64,000 nt of DNA from CALJFL01 sp963669435. GTDB lineage: Bacteria > Pseudomonadota > Gammaproteobacteria > Pseudomonadales > Halieaceae. Shown piece after piece: positions 51,558 through 60,537 of this stretch. A model generated the notes under the pieces. It worked only from the letters and a program-made list of their open reading frames with translations, had not been told where the DNA came from and made no database searches. Numbering within the stretch: the stretch's first letter is position 1; each line of letters starts with the position of its first letter. The position numbers were made by a program, and so were the translations under genes. The stretch is from assembly GCA_963669435.1 (NCBI GenBank), contig OY770025.1:3410001-3474000 (forward strand). Direction: 5' to 3'.

Positions 51558-52753
51558 TTTTCGCTCGCAGAAGTATTCCGCCAGGAGCCGGGAGATTGAC
51601 CTGTTATTTGTTTGAAAACGCGACTCAGGTGCGCCTGGTCCGAGAATCCGCAGGATAGCGCGATATCAAAAAGAATGGCATCGTTCTTTCTAGACATCAT
51701 CTGTTTCGCTTTCTCTACCCTGAATGCCAGCAGAAACTGGTGCGGCGACTGGCCCACAGTCTGCTTGAAGAGCCTTGAAAAATGGTAGGTGCTCAAGCCC
51801 GCCACCGTTGCAAGATCCTCCAGCAGGATACGGCGCGCGAAGTTCTCTTCGATAAAGTGGAGAACTTCACGATACTGGGTGGCAGTAAAGCTGCGGCTGA
51901 AAACCTGTTCTTGCTCTGACTCAAGGCCATACTTGTGAATTAGTTTAACCAGGAACACGCGTGCGTAGCACTCGTACATAACCTCTGCACCTGGTTTCTG
52001 CAGACGAAGTGCGTCCAACATCATGCAACCCGCTGTGGCGATGTCCTCGTCCAGAAATTGTGGCGTGTTCTGGAGTTGCTCGCTGGTCAGGGAGATGGAA
52101 AGTTCCCGGCGCGCAAAGTTCTCAAATTTTGCCGGCTCAAGAGTAACGAGTAAGGTCATAGCCTTGCTGTGCCAGCGCCAGCCCACGTGCATACCTGCGG
52201 GGGTCAGGACTATTTCGTGCCGCTTGAACAGGAAGTCCCGCCGCTCATCGCCTCGCCAATTTTCGACTCTGTAGGGCTTTGGGTTCAGGTTGATCAAAAT
52301 ATGATGCTGATCATACTTTTGAGGGGGCATCGTTGCGGGCTCCGCCTCAAAATACTCCAGGTTAAGCAGCTCGGCTGCCGCCGCTCGCGCCTGATTTGAA
52401 CTGCGAAAGAGCGGGTCAGAAGGAAAGGCATCTTGGTAGGTGCGTCCAACCATATTCCACGACCAAGCTAATGAAGTATGTGAAATGACCAGTGCCATTA
52501 TGCCTGAGCCGGTTTGGACATCAAATGCATAACCCGGGGGCCAATAATTGTGTGTGCAAGGAAAGCTGGGTGATTCAAAGGTATGAAAGTCGGGAATGCC
52601 TGATAATTCCTCAATGGTGGGTGTTGCCGCTTCCGCCCGGCTGAGAACCGGCGCGCGACCTGGTCGCCTGTAAGCCGACATGATTTGTTTCTTTGTGCTC
52701 AGTTTTGCGAACCTGCTAACTGAGTGCGAGGAGGGAGCGAAGGCGGCTCTCAT
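51533..52753 (-). CDS. AraC family transcriptional regulator
   Basis: A 406-residue protein with an N-terminal sensing region (about 1-290) and a C-terminal AraC double helix-turn-helix (about 300-395): ILLEDLATVAGLSTYHFSRLFKQTVGQSPHQFL and DIALSCGFSDQAHLSRVFKQITGQSPGSWR. The ATG at 52753 has GAGGA five bases upstream; a second ATG at 52681 would give 382 residues. It is divergent from the TonB receptor gene at 53141, and the shared element (52915-52960) lies between them, so it may control this receptor and the one at 29445. Confidence 0.87.
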   Translation of the reverse strand: MRAAFAPSSHSVSRFAKLSTKKQIMSAYRRPGRAPVLSRAEAATPTIEELSGIPDFHTFESPSFPCTHNYWPPGYAFDVQTGSGIMALVISHTSLAWSWNMVGRTYQDAFPSDPLFRSSNQARAAAAELLNLEYFEAEPATMPPQKYDQHHILINLNPKPYRVENWRGDERRDFLFKRHEIVLTPAGMHVGWRWHSKAMTLLVTLEPAKFENFARRELSISLTSEQLQNTPQFLDEDIATAGCMMLDALRLQKPGAEVMYECYARVFLVKLIHKYGLESEQEQVFSRSFTATQYREVLHFIEENFARRILLEDLATVAGLSTYHFSRLFKQTVGQSPHQFLLAFRVEKAKQMMSRKNDAILFDIALSCGFSDQAHLSRVFKQITGQSPGSWRNTSASENQAELTDP

Positions 52754-52914
52754 TCAAATCCTCGATCGACCTCGCAATGGCTTTTTCCCGGCCTGGGAAG
52801 AAGCCCAACCTCCCTACTAATTGATTGAAAAAATTGGCTTTTTTATAGGTGTTAGTGCCGGGCTTCTCCGCTCTTTGGCCAAAGTCAAATAATTCTGTCG
52901 TAAACCTGCGAAAG

Positions 52915-52960
52915 TTTCATGGCAGATTTTTCTCACTCGCCTGTCTTCTAGAAGTAGGGG
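52915..52960 (+). promoter_or_regulatory. receptor-upstream element, copy 2
   Basis: TTTCATGGCAGATTTTTC...CCTGTCTTCTAGAAGTAGGGG corresponds to 29241-29288. It lies about 180 bases before the receptor start at 53141 and about 160 bases before the AraC start on the other strand. Confidence 0.5.
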
Positions 52961-53140
52961 GTATTTAGAGGCCCGTGGTGTTAGAGCCGCTGTTTGTATT
53001 ACGAACGGGGTTCGGACCTGACAAGCCACCTGAAGACGAGAGTCTATGAAGCCAGACCTCATCTTTGATCCTCGAATGTGAATGACGAGTGTTCGCCACC
53101 CAGCCAACTATGCGCTTTTGATCTGATAGAAGGTAATAAT

Positions 53141-55546
53141 ATGAAAAGCAACGTAAGAAATCTGCTCGCGATCTCGGTGTCGCTCTGTGCCGCTGCATCT
53201 GTAGCAAACGCAGAAACTCAGGCTCTTGAAGAAATTGTCGTCACCGCCCGGAAGGCCGCAGAAAGTCTGCAGGATGTTCCGGTAACCGTCACCGCTATCA
53301 GTGACGAAACCATTGATCAGTTAGGTCTGGATGATGCGTCCGAGCTGACCAATCTGATTCCCAACCTGACTATCCAGAAGGGCGGTACCGGCGGGGGCGG
53401 TATGATCCGTCTTCGAGGTATCGGGTCCAGCGCGATCAGTAGCGCATTCGATACTGCCGTCGCGTTTAATATCGACGGCATCCAGGTCAACAGCAGCAAG
53501 TACATGTTCCATAACATGTTCGACCTGGGGCAGATCGAAGTGCTCAAGGGCCCCCAGAGCCTCTACTTCGGCAAGAGTGCATCCGCGGGCGTGGTGACCC
53601 TGCGCTCGAATGACCCGGGCAGCGAGTTTGAAGCCAGCCTGGGCGGTAGCTACGAGTTCGAGGAAGCCGGCAGCAAGTACGAGGCGGTCATCTCGGGCCC
53701 ACTCACCGATACCCTCGGCGCGCGCCTGGCCCTGAAGTGGTCAGAAGTGGATGAGATCGCCAGGAACAACGCCACGCCCGCCAACTGGGGATCCATCGCC
53801 GCGGGCGGCCCTCCCTACCTGGGCGCCGATACCCAGGGGCCCCGTAATGACTATCGCGGCGAGGAAAGTCGCGATATGCGTGCCACGGTGGTCTGGGCGC
53901 CGTCAGATCGTCTATTAGTAAACTTCAAGGGACTTTACAGCGAGTACGAGACGGACGGTTACAGTTATATGCTGGATGTTGCCTGTGTGGGAGATACAGC
54001 CCAGGATACCGCGCTGCCCCTGATAGAGGGCTATACCGTACCCTCTGGCCTGGATTGTGATCCCACCGATGGGGTGGTGCAACTGGGCGATATCCCCGAG
54101 ATCGAGGGTGCGGGTACGCCGCGGGGCAGGGTGCCCTTTTATGATTCGGAAGTGGCGTCTCTGGGGTTGACCATCGATTACAACCTCACCGATGACCTGA
54201 CGCTGACCTCGGTCACCGGCTGGATCGAGAACGATGTCGAGGCGCTTGATGGCGCCAGCTACGATGTCAATGCGTCACCGGGATCCCTGCAGGAAGACAC
54301 CCGCCGGGAAAACTACTCCCAGGAGTTTCGCCTTAGCCGTAATTCGGGTGGGTTCTTCGATTACACGCTGGGCGCTTTTTATCAGACTCGCGAGATCGAC
54401 TTTGTCGCCAATCACACGACAACGAGTCCCGCGATTGTGTTTGGCCCAGATTCAACCGGTTATACCGCCGGTTACCTGAAGGTGCACGAGACCGAGGCGG
54501 ATGCGTACTCCCTGTTCTTCAGTACTACCTTCCGGCCCACCGACACGGTTGAGATCACGGCGGGTGCACGCTACAGCGATGAGGAGCATGAAAATACCAT
54601 CACCGTACCGAGGGTCCACGAATCCCTCTCAGGATTTGGCCTGTTTTTGCCCTCTGGCTCACGCATTACCGGCCTGGAGTTTGAGGATGACTCGATTGAC
54701 CCTGAAGTCAGCGTGAAGTGGCAGGTGGCTGACGAGGTCAACCTGTTTGCGGTGTACAAGTCCGGGTTCAAGTCGGGTGGTATCGACAATAGTGCGCTGC
54801 CGACCCCGGATTTACCGGTCACGGCAGGGGATCTGCTGGTGTTTGATTCCGAAACGGTTGACGGTTTTGAAGTAGGCATGAAGTCGGACCTGCTGGACCA
54901 GACCTTGCGCTTCAATGCGACGGTGTACCTGTACACGTATGAGGACCTGCAGACGCAGGAGTTCGACCTGGATGCCTTTAACTTCGTCACGCTGAATGCG
55001 GGTGAGGTGGAGTCCAGGGGGGCGGAACTGGAGACGGTATGGCTGACACCCTACGAGGGCCTGGTGTTTGACCTTCGCCTTGCCTACAGCGACAGCGAGT
55101 ATACCGACGACTTTTTTGTGACGGGGGAAACCAACCTGGACCCTGAGACCGGCCTTGAGAACATGAAGGGCCGGCAGATCCAGGGTAATTCCTATTGGTC
55201 GGGCAATGCGAGCCTTAACTATGAGCGGTCGCTGACGTCGCTGCCGATCGATCTGAACCTGGGCCTGTTTGCCAGTTATCGCAGCAAATTCCAGGCGGGT
55301 ATTTTCAGCAACTCGCCGGACCAGGGCGACTTCTGGAAGTTTGATGCGACGGTGGGTGTATCCAGTACGGATGGTCAATGGGAGTTGGCATTGATTGCCC
55401 AGAACCTTGAGGATGAGCGGACGCTGAACTCATCCATTGCGGGGCGTGTGAGCACGGTACCGGAGGCGGACACCGGTTTCAGGGACCAGCTGATCAGTTT
55501 CTCTCACGGCCGGCAGGTTACTCTGCAGGCTAAGTGGAACTTCTAG
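53141..55546 (+). CDS. TonB-dependent outer-membrane receptor
   Basis: An 801-residue receptor. The signal peptide (MKSNVRNLLAISVSLCAAASVANA) is followed directly by a TonB box, LEEIVVTARKAAES. The plug (about 45-155) contains TGGGGMIRLRGIGSSAISSAFDTAVAFNIDGIQVNSSKYMF and VLKGPQSLYFGKSASAGVVTLRSNDPG. The barrel ends RQVTLQAKWNF. From codon 112 (53474) the DNA appears identical to that of the STN-bearing receptor at 61743 as far as the window shows. It has no STN domain, so it transports without signalling. ATG 53141 has GAAGGT upstream. Confidence 0.92.
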   Translation: MKSNVRNLLAISVSLCAAASVANAETQALEEIVVTARKAAESLQDVPVTVTAISDETIDQLGLDDASELTNLIPNLTIQKGGTGGGGMIRLRGIGSSAISSAFDTAVAFNIDGIQVNSSKYMFHNMFDLGQIEVLKGPQSLYFGKSASAGVVTLRSNDPGSEFEASLGGSYEFEEAGSKYEAVISGPLTDTLGARLALKWSEVDEIARNNATPANWGSIAAGGPPYLGADTQGPRNDYRGEESRDMRATVVWAPSDRLLVNFKGLYSEYETDGYSYMLDVACVGDTAQDTALPLIEGYTVPSGLDCDPTDGVVQLGDIPEIEGAGTPRGRVPFYDSEVASLGLTIDYNLTDDLTLTSVTGWIENDVEALDGASYDVNASPGSLQEDTRRENYSQEFRLSRNSGGFFDYTLGAFYQTREIDFVANHTTTSPAIVFGPDSTGYTAGYLKVHETEADAYSLFFSTTFRPTDTVEITAGARYSDEEHENTITVPRVHESLSGFGLFLPSGSRITGLEFEDDSIDPEVSVKWQVADEVNLFAVYKSGFKSGGIDNSALPTPDLPVTAGDLLVFDSETVDGFEVGMKSDLLDQTLRFNATVYLYTYEDLQTQEFDLDAFNFVTLNAGEVESRGAELETVWLTPYEGLVFDLRLAYSDSEYTDDFFVTGETNLDPETGLENMKGRQIQGNSYWSGNASLNYERSLTSLPIDLNLGLFASYRSKFQAGIFSNSPDQGDFWKFDATVGVSSTDGQWELALIAQNLEDERTLNSSIAGRVSTVPEADTGFRDQLISFSHGRQVTLQAKWNF
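53474..55035 (+). repeat. direct repeat, left copy (identical receptor tract)
   Basis: This tract matches 62439-64000 at a constant offset of 8,965 bases. I saw no difference on reading along both copies, and the frame shadows in both copies translate identically. Just upstream (about 53352-53473) the copies differ at roughly ten positions, and before that they diverge. The true right end lies beyond the window for the second copy. Confidence 0.85.
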
Positions 55547-55589
55547 GTTCCATCGGGTAGATGGAAGATGTAGGTGAATGCTGCACACC

Positions 55590-55617
55590 AAGGCTTTGCC
55601 CCAGGCAAGGCCTTTGT
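55590..55617 (+). terminator. intrinsic terminator after receptor gene
   Basis: AAGGCTTTGCC (55590-55600) pairs with GGCAAGGCCTT (55604-55614) with one wobble, loop CCA, followed by TTGTTGT. A second small hairpin TTCCATC/GATGGAA lies at about 55550-55568. The PQQ gene starts only about 28 bases on, so it must have its own promoter or depend on read-through. Confidence 0.65.
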
Positions 55618-55644
55618 TGTATAGGGATGATTTTGTGATGCAAA

Positions 55645-57723
55645 GTGGGTTTCCAGGTGTATAAGCGTATAGGCATAGCCGCCTGGATTTTGTGCACTAT
55701 TGTGACTCGGCAAGCCTTGGGAACCGCGCCCGATTTGGGCTGGGCGCAGCATGGACTCGATCACAGCGAGACACGGTTTAGCGAAATTGATCAGGTTGAT
55801 ACAAAGACGGTACGCCGCCTCGGCCTGGCCTGGTATAAAGATTTACCGCGCGCTAAAAGCCTCGAGGCAACGCCACTACTCATAGACGGGGTGATGTACT
55901 TCACCACCAACGACTCGGTCGTCTTCGCTGTCGATGGTCGAACTGGGAGCACGCTTTGGAGCTACGACCCCGAAGTATGGAAGGTAGCAGGTAAGCGTTA
56001 TCGGCAGGTATTTCACGTAAATCGGGGTGTCGCACATTGGGACGGGAAAATTTACGTTGGTACCTTTGATGGGCGGCTGATCGCACTTAACGCAAAAACA
56101 GGGAAGCAGGTTTGGTCAGTGCAAACCCTTGAGCAGGGCCGAGTTGGGTACATTACCGGTGCGCCGCGGACATTCAATGGGAAAGTGATCATTGGTCAGG
56201 GCGGCACCGAGGCGGGATATGCTCGCGGCTATGTCACCGCCTATGACGCTCAATCTGGCGACCAGGTATGGCGCTTCTACGTTGTTCCCGGTAACCCGGA
56301 TGACGGCTTCGAAAATCCGGCCATGGAAATGGCGGCGAAAACCTGGACGGGTGAGTGGTGGAATCACGGCGGGGGAGGCTCGCCATGGAATGCGCTGACT
56401 TTCGATCCCGAACTCAACCGCGTTTATATTGGCACTGGAAACGGCTCGCCCTGGAATCACAAAGTGCGCAGCCCCGGTGGTGGGGACAACCTGTTCCTTT
56501 GTTCCATCGTCGCGGTTGATGCTGATACGGGAGAATATCAGTGGCATTACCAGACGAATCCGGGTGAGACCTGGGACTACACATCCACCCAGGACATTGT
56601 GCTTGCTGATATGGACCTGGACGGTAAGCGCCGACAGGTGATTCTTCATGCCCCCAAGAATGGCTTCTTCTACGTCATCGATCGCGTTACGGGAAAATTG
56701 CTTTCGGCCGAAAAACTGGGAACCGTGACCTGGGCCGAGCGCATCGACCTGGCGTCGGGGCGCCCCGTTGAAACTGCTGGTGCACGATTTCCTGAAGGTG
56801 ACGGCCTGATCTATCCCAGTGGGGCCGGACTGCACAATTGGCACTCCATGTCCTTTAACCCAAACACCGGACTGGCCTACCTGCCGAAGCTGGAAATGCC
56901 CATGTACTTCAGTGAAAAGACGGTAGATCACCAGAACTGGCGTGCTCGAAAGTACTTTTTCAATACCGGCTTTGATCTGTTGGAGATGGAGGGGCTGGGG
57001 GACCTTGCCCTGGAGGGCTCGTTGCTTGCCTGGAACCCACAGACGCAGAGTCGCGCCTGGGAAGTGCCTCTGCCGGGAATCTGGAATGGAGGTACATTGA
57101 GTACGGCGGGTAACCTGGTGTTTCAAGGCAACGCCGGAGGGGAGTTCGCGGCCTATCATGCAGAAACGGGAGAGAAGCTCTGGTCGACCGATGTCGGCCT
57201 GGGTGTTGTGGCTGCACCCATGACCTATCGCCTTGACGGCACCCAGTATATTGCCCTGCTGGTTGGTTGGGGTGGCAGTATCCCCAGCATGTTTGGCCTG
57301 GGTGTGAACGAATACGGCTGGCAGTACGGAAAACAAGTTCGACGCCTGCTTGTGTACGTCCTGGACGGCAATGCAGAACTGGAACTGGCTGGAAAGTCCC
57401 CAGTGCCAACACCACTGGATCCCCCCGAGTTTGTCATTGACCAGTCGGTGGTCAAACAGGGTAGCGAACTGTTCAACTCTACCTGCCAGGCTTGTCATGG
57501 CTACTCGGTCGTCGCCGGTGGCATGGCGCCTGATCTTCGCGCCTCTTATATCGCCGCCAATATGGATAGTTTCGACAAAGTTGTCCGGGAGGGCGCGCTG
57601 GAGGCCAGGGGAATGCCGAAGTACGCGGATTTAAACGACGCGGAGGTGAAGCAGCTATACCACTACATTCGTCATCGGGCCCGGATAGACCTCAAGAAGC
57701 GCTCGACAGCGCCTCAACAATAG
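55645..57723 (+). CDS. PQQ-dependent alcohol dehydrogenase with C-terminal cytochrome c domain
   Basis: A 692-residue quinohemoprotein. An N-terminal signal-like segment (about 1-25) precedes an eight-bladed PQQ propeller (about 30-580), with blade motifs such as TGSTLWSYDP, TGEYQWHYQTNPGETWDYTSTQD and TGEKLWSTDVG. The cytochrome c domain (about 595-680) carries CQACHG and an axial Met candidate in RGMPKYADL. It fits the type II alcohol dehydrogenases of the periplasm. The vicinal Cys-Cys pair usual before DxVNRGVA is replaced: the text reads RQVFHVNRGVAHW. Start GTG 55645; the ribosome site is poor, so the start is uncertain. Confidence 0.87.
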   Translation: MGFQVYKRIGIAAWILCTIVTRQALGTAPDLGWAQHGLDHSETRFSEIDQVDTKTVRRLGLAWYKDLPRAKSLEATPLLIDGVMYFTTNDSVVFAVDGRTGSTLWSYDPEVWKVAGKRYRQVFHVNRGVAHWDGKIYVGTFDGRLIALNAKTGKQVWSVQTLEQGRVGYITGAPRTFNGKVIIGQGGTEAGYARGYVTAYDAQSGDQVWRFYVVPGNPDDGFENPAMEMAAKTWTGEWWNHGGGGSPWNALTFDPELNRVYIGTGNGSPWNHKVRSPGGGDNLFLCSIVAVDADTGEYQWHYQTNPGETWDYTSTQDIVLADMDLDGKRRQVILHAPKNGFFYVIDRVTGKLLSAEKLGTVTWAERIDLASGRPVETAGARFPEGDGLIYPSGAGLHNWHSMSFNPNTGLAYLPKLEMPMYFSEKTVDHQNWRARKYFFNTGFDLLEMEGLGDLALEGSLLAWNPQTQSRAWEVPLPGIWNGGTLSTAGNLVFQGNAGGEFAAYHAETGEKLWSTDVGLGVVAAPMTYRLDGTQYIALLVGWGGSIPSMFGLGVNEYGWQYGKQVRRLLVYVLDGNAELELAGKSPVPTPLDPPEFVIDQSVVKQGSELFNSTCQACHGYSVVAGGMAPDLRASYIAANMDSFDKVVREGALEARGMPKYADLNDAEVKQLYHYIRHRARIDLKKRSTAPQQ

Positions 57724-57739
57724 CCATGGTGTGTTGTTT

Positions 57740-59737
57740 ATGACAACGAGATTATTTAGTCAGACTTGCCTTATGCTGCTTGGCTTACTGGGTTTTTCGC
57801 TCGCGCAGGCTGCGCCGTGGAGCTATTTTGGCGGTGATTCGGGGGCGCAGCGCTATGCACCCCATACCCAGATCACCGCGGAAAATGCCAAGCACCTCGA
57901 GCCTGCCTGGATTGCAAGAACAGGGGAGCAGGAAGAGTTCGGGAAGCTGTATAACTTGTCGAGTTTTCAAAATACGCCTGCGTTAATCGGAGACTCACTT
58001 ATTGCCTGCTCGTCATTTAGTCGAGTGATTGCCTACGACCCCGCTTCCGGAGAGGAGAAATGGCGCTATGATCCCTGGGAATCCATAGAGTTTTTCGACC
58101 ACTTTACCTATCGGTGCCGGGGCCTGGCTTATTGGCAAGGCGAAAAGGACAAGCATGAGATCGAGGGTGAGGCCCAGGAAACGGCAGACCTCAAAGACCG
58201 ATGCAATGAGCGTATTTTCCTGGCAACCGCTTCTAATCATGTTATCGCCCTCGATCCAGGCAATGGTCAAACCTGTCCAGACTTTGGCGATAACGGAATT
58301 GTGTTTATCGATCGTACTGGCGAGCAGGCTTTCCCGGGGGAGGTTTACCTGAATAACCCTGGAACCGTCGTAGGTGATGTTGTCGTATTTGGCTCGCCGA
58401 TATTGGATAGCTACAGAGCCGGAGCGCCCACCGGGAAAATCATGGCCTTTGACGTGTACACAGGCGAGTTGCGCTGGGAGTTCGATCCGATTCCTCGCGA
58501 CGACTCTGCCTATGCCAGGGAAAACTGGCTGGACGATAGCGCCAGGAGCAGTGGCGGAGCCAACGTATGGTCCACAATGACCGCCGATGAAGAGCGTGAC
58601 CTGCTGTTTGTGCCCACGGGTAGTCCGTCCCCCGATTTTTACGGCGCTTTAAGGCCGGGTGATAACCGCGATGCCAATTCCCTGGTCGCACTGAAGGGGC
58701 AGACGGGAGAAAAGGTGTGGAGCTTCCAGTTCGTCCACCATGACTTATGGGACTACGATGTTGCCTCGCCGCCTGTGCTGGTTGATCTGCAGCGCAGTGG
58801 CAGTACGGTGCCAGCCGTTGTCCAGAATACCAAGCAGGGACTCATCTTTGTGTTCAATAGAGAGACCGGAGAGCCTCTGTTTGATATTGAGGAGAGGCCA
58901 GTTCCACAGTCTGATGTACCGGGTGAATGGACCTCTCCCACCCAACCCTTTCCCGTGAAGCCCGAACCACTGGTTGAGTTCAGTCTTGGGCCTGGCGACG
59001 CCTGGGGGTTCACCTTCTGGGATGAAGGCAAGTGTAGGGAGAAGATCAGTGCTCGCGGTAATAGTGGCATTTATACTCCCCCGTCGCTCAACGGCACTGT
59101 ACAAAGGCCCGCATGGATGGGAGGTACCAACTGGGGAGGACCTGCCATAAACCCCCGGACCGGCGTGATGGTGGTTAACTTCAGCAATGTTATCACCGAG
59201 GTGCTACTGGAGCGGCGCACCGGTGACCTCAAGCCCTTACCTGTAATAACCGTAGATGACACAGCCGCCTGGCGACGGCACGTAGGCGGGGAAATGCTTG
59301 GAACGCCTTATCGACTCAAGTTGGATTTTTTGCGTTCACCTTTTGGGGCCCCCTGCAACGCTCCGCCCTGGGGAGAGTTGGCGGCAGTCGATTTAAACAG
59401 CGGGGACATCCTGTGGAAGCGGACGCTGGGAAACCTCGAAGAACTCGCACCGGTTCCGTTGCCACTTGAACTGGGCACACCAAATATAGGGGGTCCTCTG
59501 GTGACCGAGAGTGGCGTCGTATTCATTGCCGCCACCATGGACAATCGTATCCGGGCCTTTCATCTGGAAACTGGCGAAGAAGTGTGGAGCGCCAAGTTGC
59601 CCGCTGGCGGGCAGGCTGGAGTGATGAGCTATGCCTGGAAGGGCAAACAGTACGTGGTCATCGGTGCGGGAGGTCATGCATGGATGGATACCCCAAGGGG
59701 AGACTATTACGTAGCCTATGCTCTTCCCGAAAAATGA
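57740..59737 (+). CDS. PQQ-dependent dehydrogenase (membrane-glucose-dehydrogenase-like, no membrane domain)
   Basis: A 665-residue periplasmic protein with a signal peptide (about 1-26, ending SLAQA). The propeller shows SYFGGDSGAQRYAP, TGELRWEFDPIP, WSFQFVHHDLWDYDVASPPVLVDLQ and NTKQGLIFVFNRETGEPLFDIEERPVPQSDVPGEWTSPTQPFPVKP, all typical of the PQQ domain of glucose and quinate dehydrogenases. The five N-terminal membrane helices of those enzymes are absent and no heme site is present. It follows the quinohemoprotein gene by 16 bases and may pass electrons to it. ATG 57740 is preferred to GTG 57731. Confidence 0.87.
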   Translation: MTTRLFSQTCLMLLGLLGFSLAQAAPWSYFGGDSGAQRYAPHTQITAENAKHLEPAWIARTGEQEEFGKLYNLSSFQNTPALIGDSLIACSSFSRVIAYDPASGEEKWRYDPWESIEFFDHFTYRCRGLAYWQGEKDKHEIEGEAQETADLKDRCNERIFLATASNHVIALDPGNGQTCPDFGDNGIVFIDRTGEQAFPGEVYLNNPGTVVGDVVVFGSPILDSYRAGAPTGKIMAFDVYTGELRWEFDPIPRDDSAYARENWLDDSARSSGGANVWSTMTADEERDLLFVPTGSPSPDFYGALRPGDNRDANSLVALKGQTGEKVWSFQFVHHDLWDYDVASPPVLVDLQRSGSTVPAVVQNTKQGLIFVFNRETGEPLFDIEERPVPQSDVPGEWTSPTQPFPVKPEPLVEFSLGPGDAWGFTFWDEGKCREKISARGNSGIYTPPSLNGTVQRPAWMGGTNWGGPAINPRTGVMVVNFSNVITEVLLERRTGDLKPLPVITVDDTAAWRRHVGGEMLGTPYRLKLDFLRSPFGAPCNAPPWGELAAVDLNSGDILWKRTLGNLEELAPVPLPLELGTPNIGGPLVTESGVVFIAATMDNRIRAFHLETGEEVWSAKLPAGGQAGVMSYAWKGKQYVVIGAGGHAWMDTPRGDYYVAYALPEK

Positions 59738-59914
59738 TGACGCGGTGCTCCAGGGATCGGGTTTTATTATTGGATGTAAACGGACCAGGGGATAGCACCG
59801 ACCAGGTCCGGGTAATTGGCAAAGATTTACTGCGGTTACATGCAGATTGATTGAAGACTCCAGTGCTTCTCGCAAGAAGCATAAACTATAAGTATTAAGG
59901 GAGTAGTTAAGTAG

Positions 59915-60475
59915 ATGAAGCGAGACACTCGCCAGAATCGACCAGATGCCAGGGATGGTAGTGGCATACATGAGGCATTTATGGAGAATATGACAGCGCT
60001 CAAGCGATTTCTGTCCAGGCGACTGCCTTGCCACGCGGATGTAGAGGATTTGCTGCACGATACATACTTGAAAGCGATAAGTGCCGAAAGGAAGGCAAGC
60101 ATCAATAAGCCAACCCACTTTCTCTACAAGGTCGCAAAGAATGCTGCGATCAATTACAAGGCGCGGGCGCACCATCGATTGAGTGAAAGTATTGAAAATT
60201 TCGACGAGCTAAATGTACTGATTAATGAGAGAACACATGAATTCACGGCGGACCAGGACAGGCAGTTAAGCCTATTCTGTGAGGCGGTAGGTCGATTACC
60301 CGAAAAGTGTCGCGAGGCATTTGTCCTGAAAAAAGTTTATGGTCTGAGCCATCAGGAGATTAGTCAGCGTATGGGAATCGGTATCAGTACAGTCGACAAA
60401 CATGTCGCCAGGGGGTTGCGCGAATGTCGGACGAGGCTCAGGTCGGCCGGTTACGGCCTGTCCCCTGAAGGCTGA
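59915..60475 (+). CDS. ECF sigma factor (FecI-type)
   Basis: A 186-residue sigma-70 family protein. Region 2 is FMENMTALKRFLSRRLPCHADVEDLLHDTYLKAI, and region 4 is RLPEKCREAFVLKKVYGLSHQEISQRMGIGISTVDKHVARGLRECRTRL. Together with the FecR-like gene at 60538 and the STN-bearing receptor at 61743 it forms a cell-surface signalling trio of FecI/FecR/FecA type. It should direct transcription of the receptor gene and perhaps of other genes in the cluster when the ligand is present. The ATG follows AAGGGAG 14 or so bases upstream. Confidence 0.9.
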   Translation: MKRDTRQNRPDARDGSGIHEAFMENMTALKRFLSRRLPCHADVEDLLHDTYLKAISAERKASINKPTHFLYKVAKNAAINYKARAHHRLSESIENFDELNVLINERTHEFTADQDRQLSLFCEAVGRLPEKCREAFVLKKVYGLSHQEISQRMGIGISTVDKHVARGLRECRTRLRSAGYGLSPEG

Positions 60476-60537
60476 ATGGGCGAGATTTTTTTTGGTGTTA
60501 TCAAGTTAAAGTAATAGTAAATACAGGATTAGACGCA

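Noticed and set aside
56116..57498. Minus-strand frame of 460 codons inside the PQQ dehydrogenase gene
   Set aside because: The plus strand has a complete PQQ propeller and heme motif; the minus-strand product has no family features.
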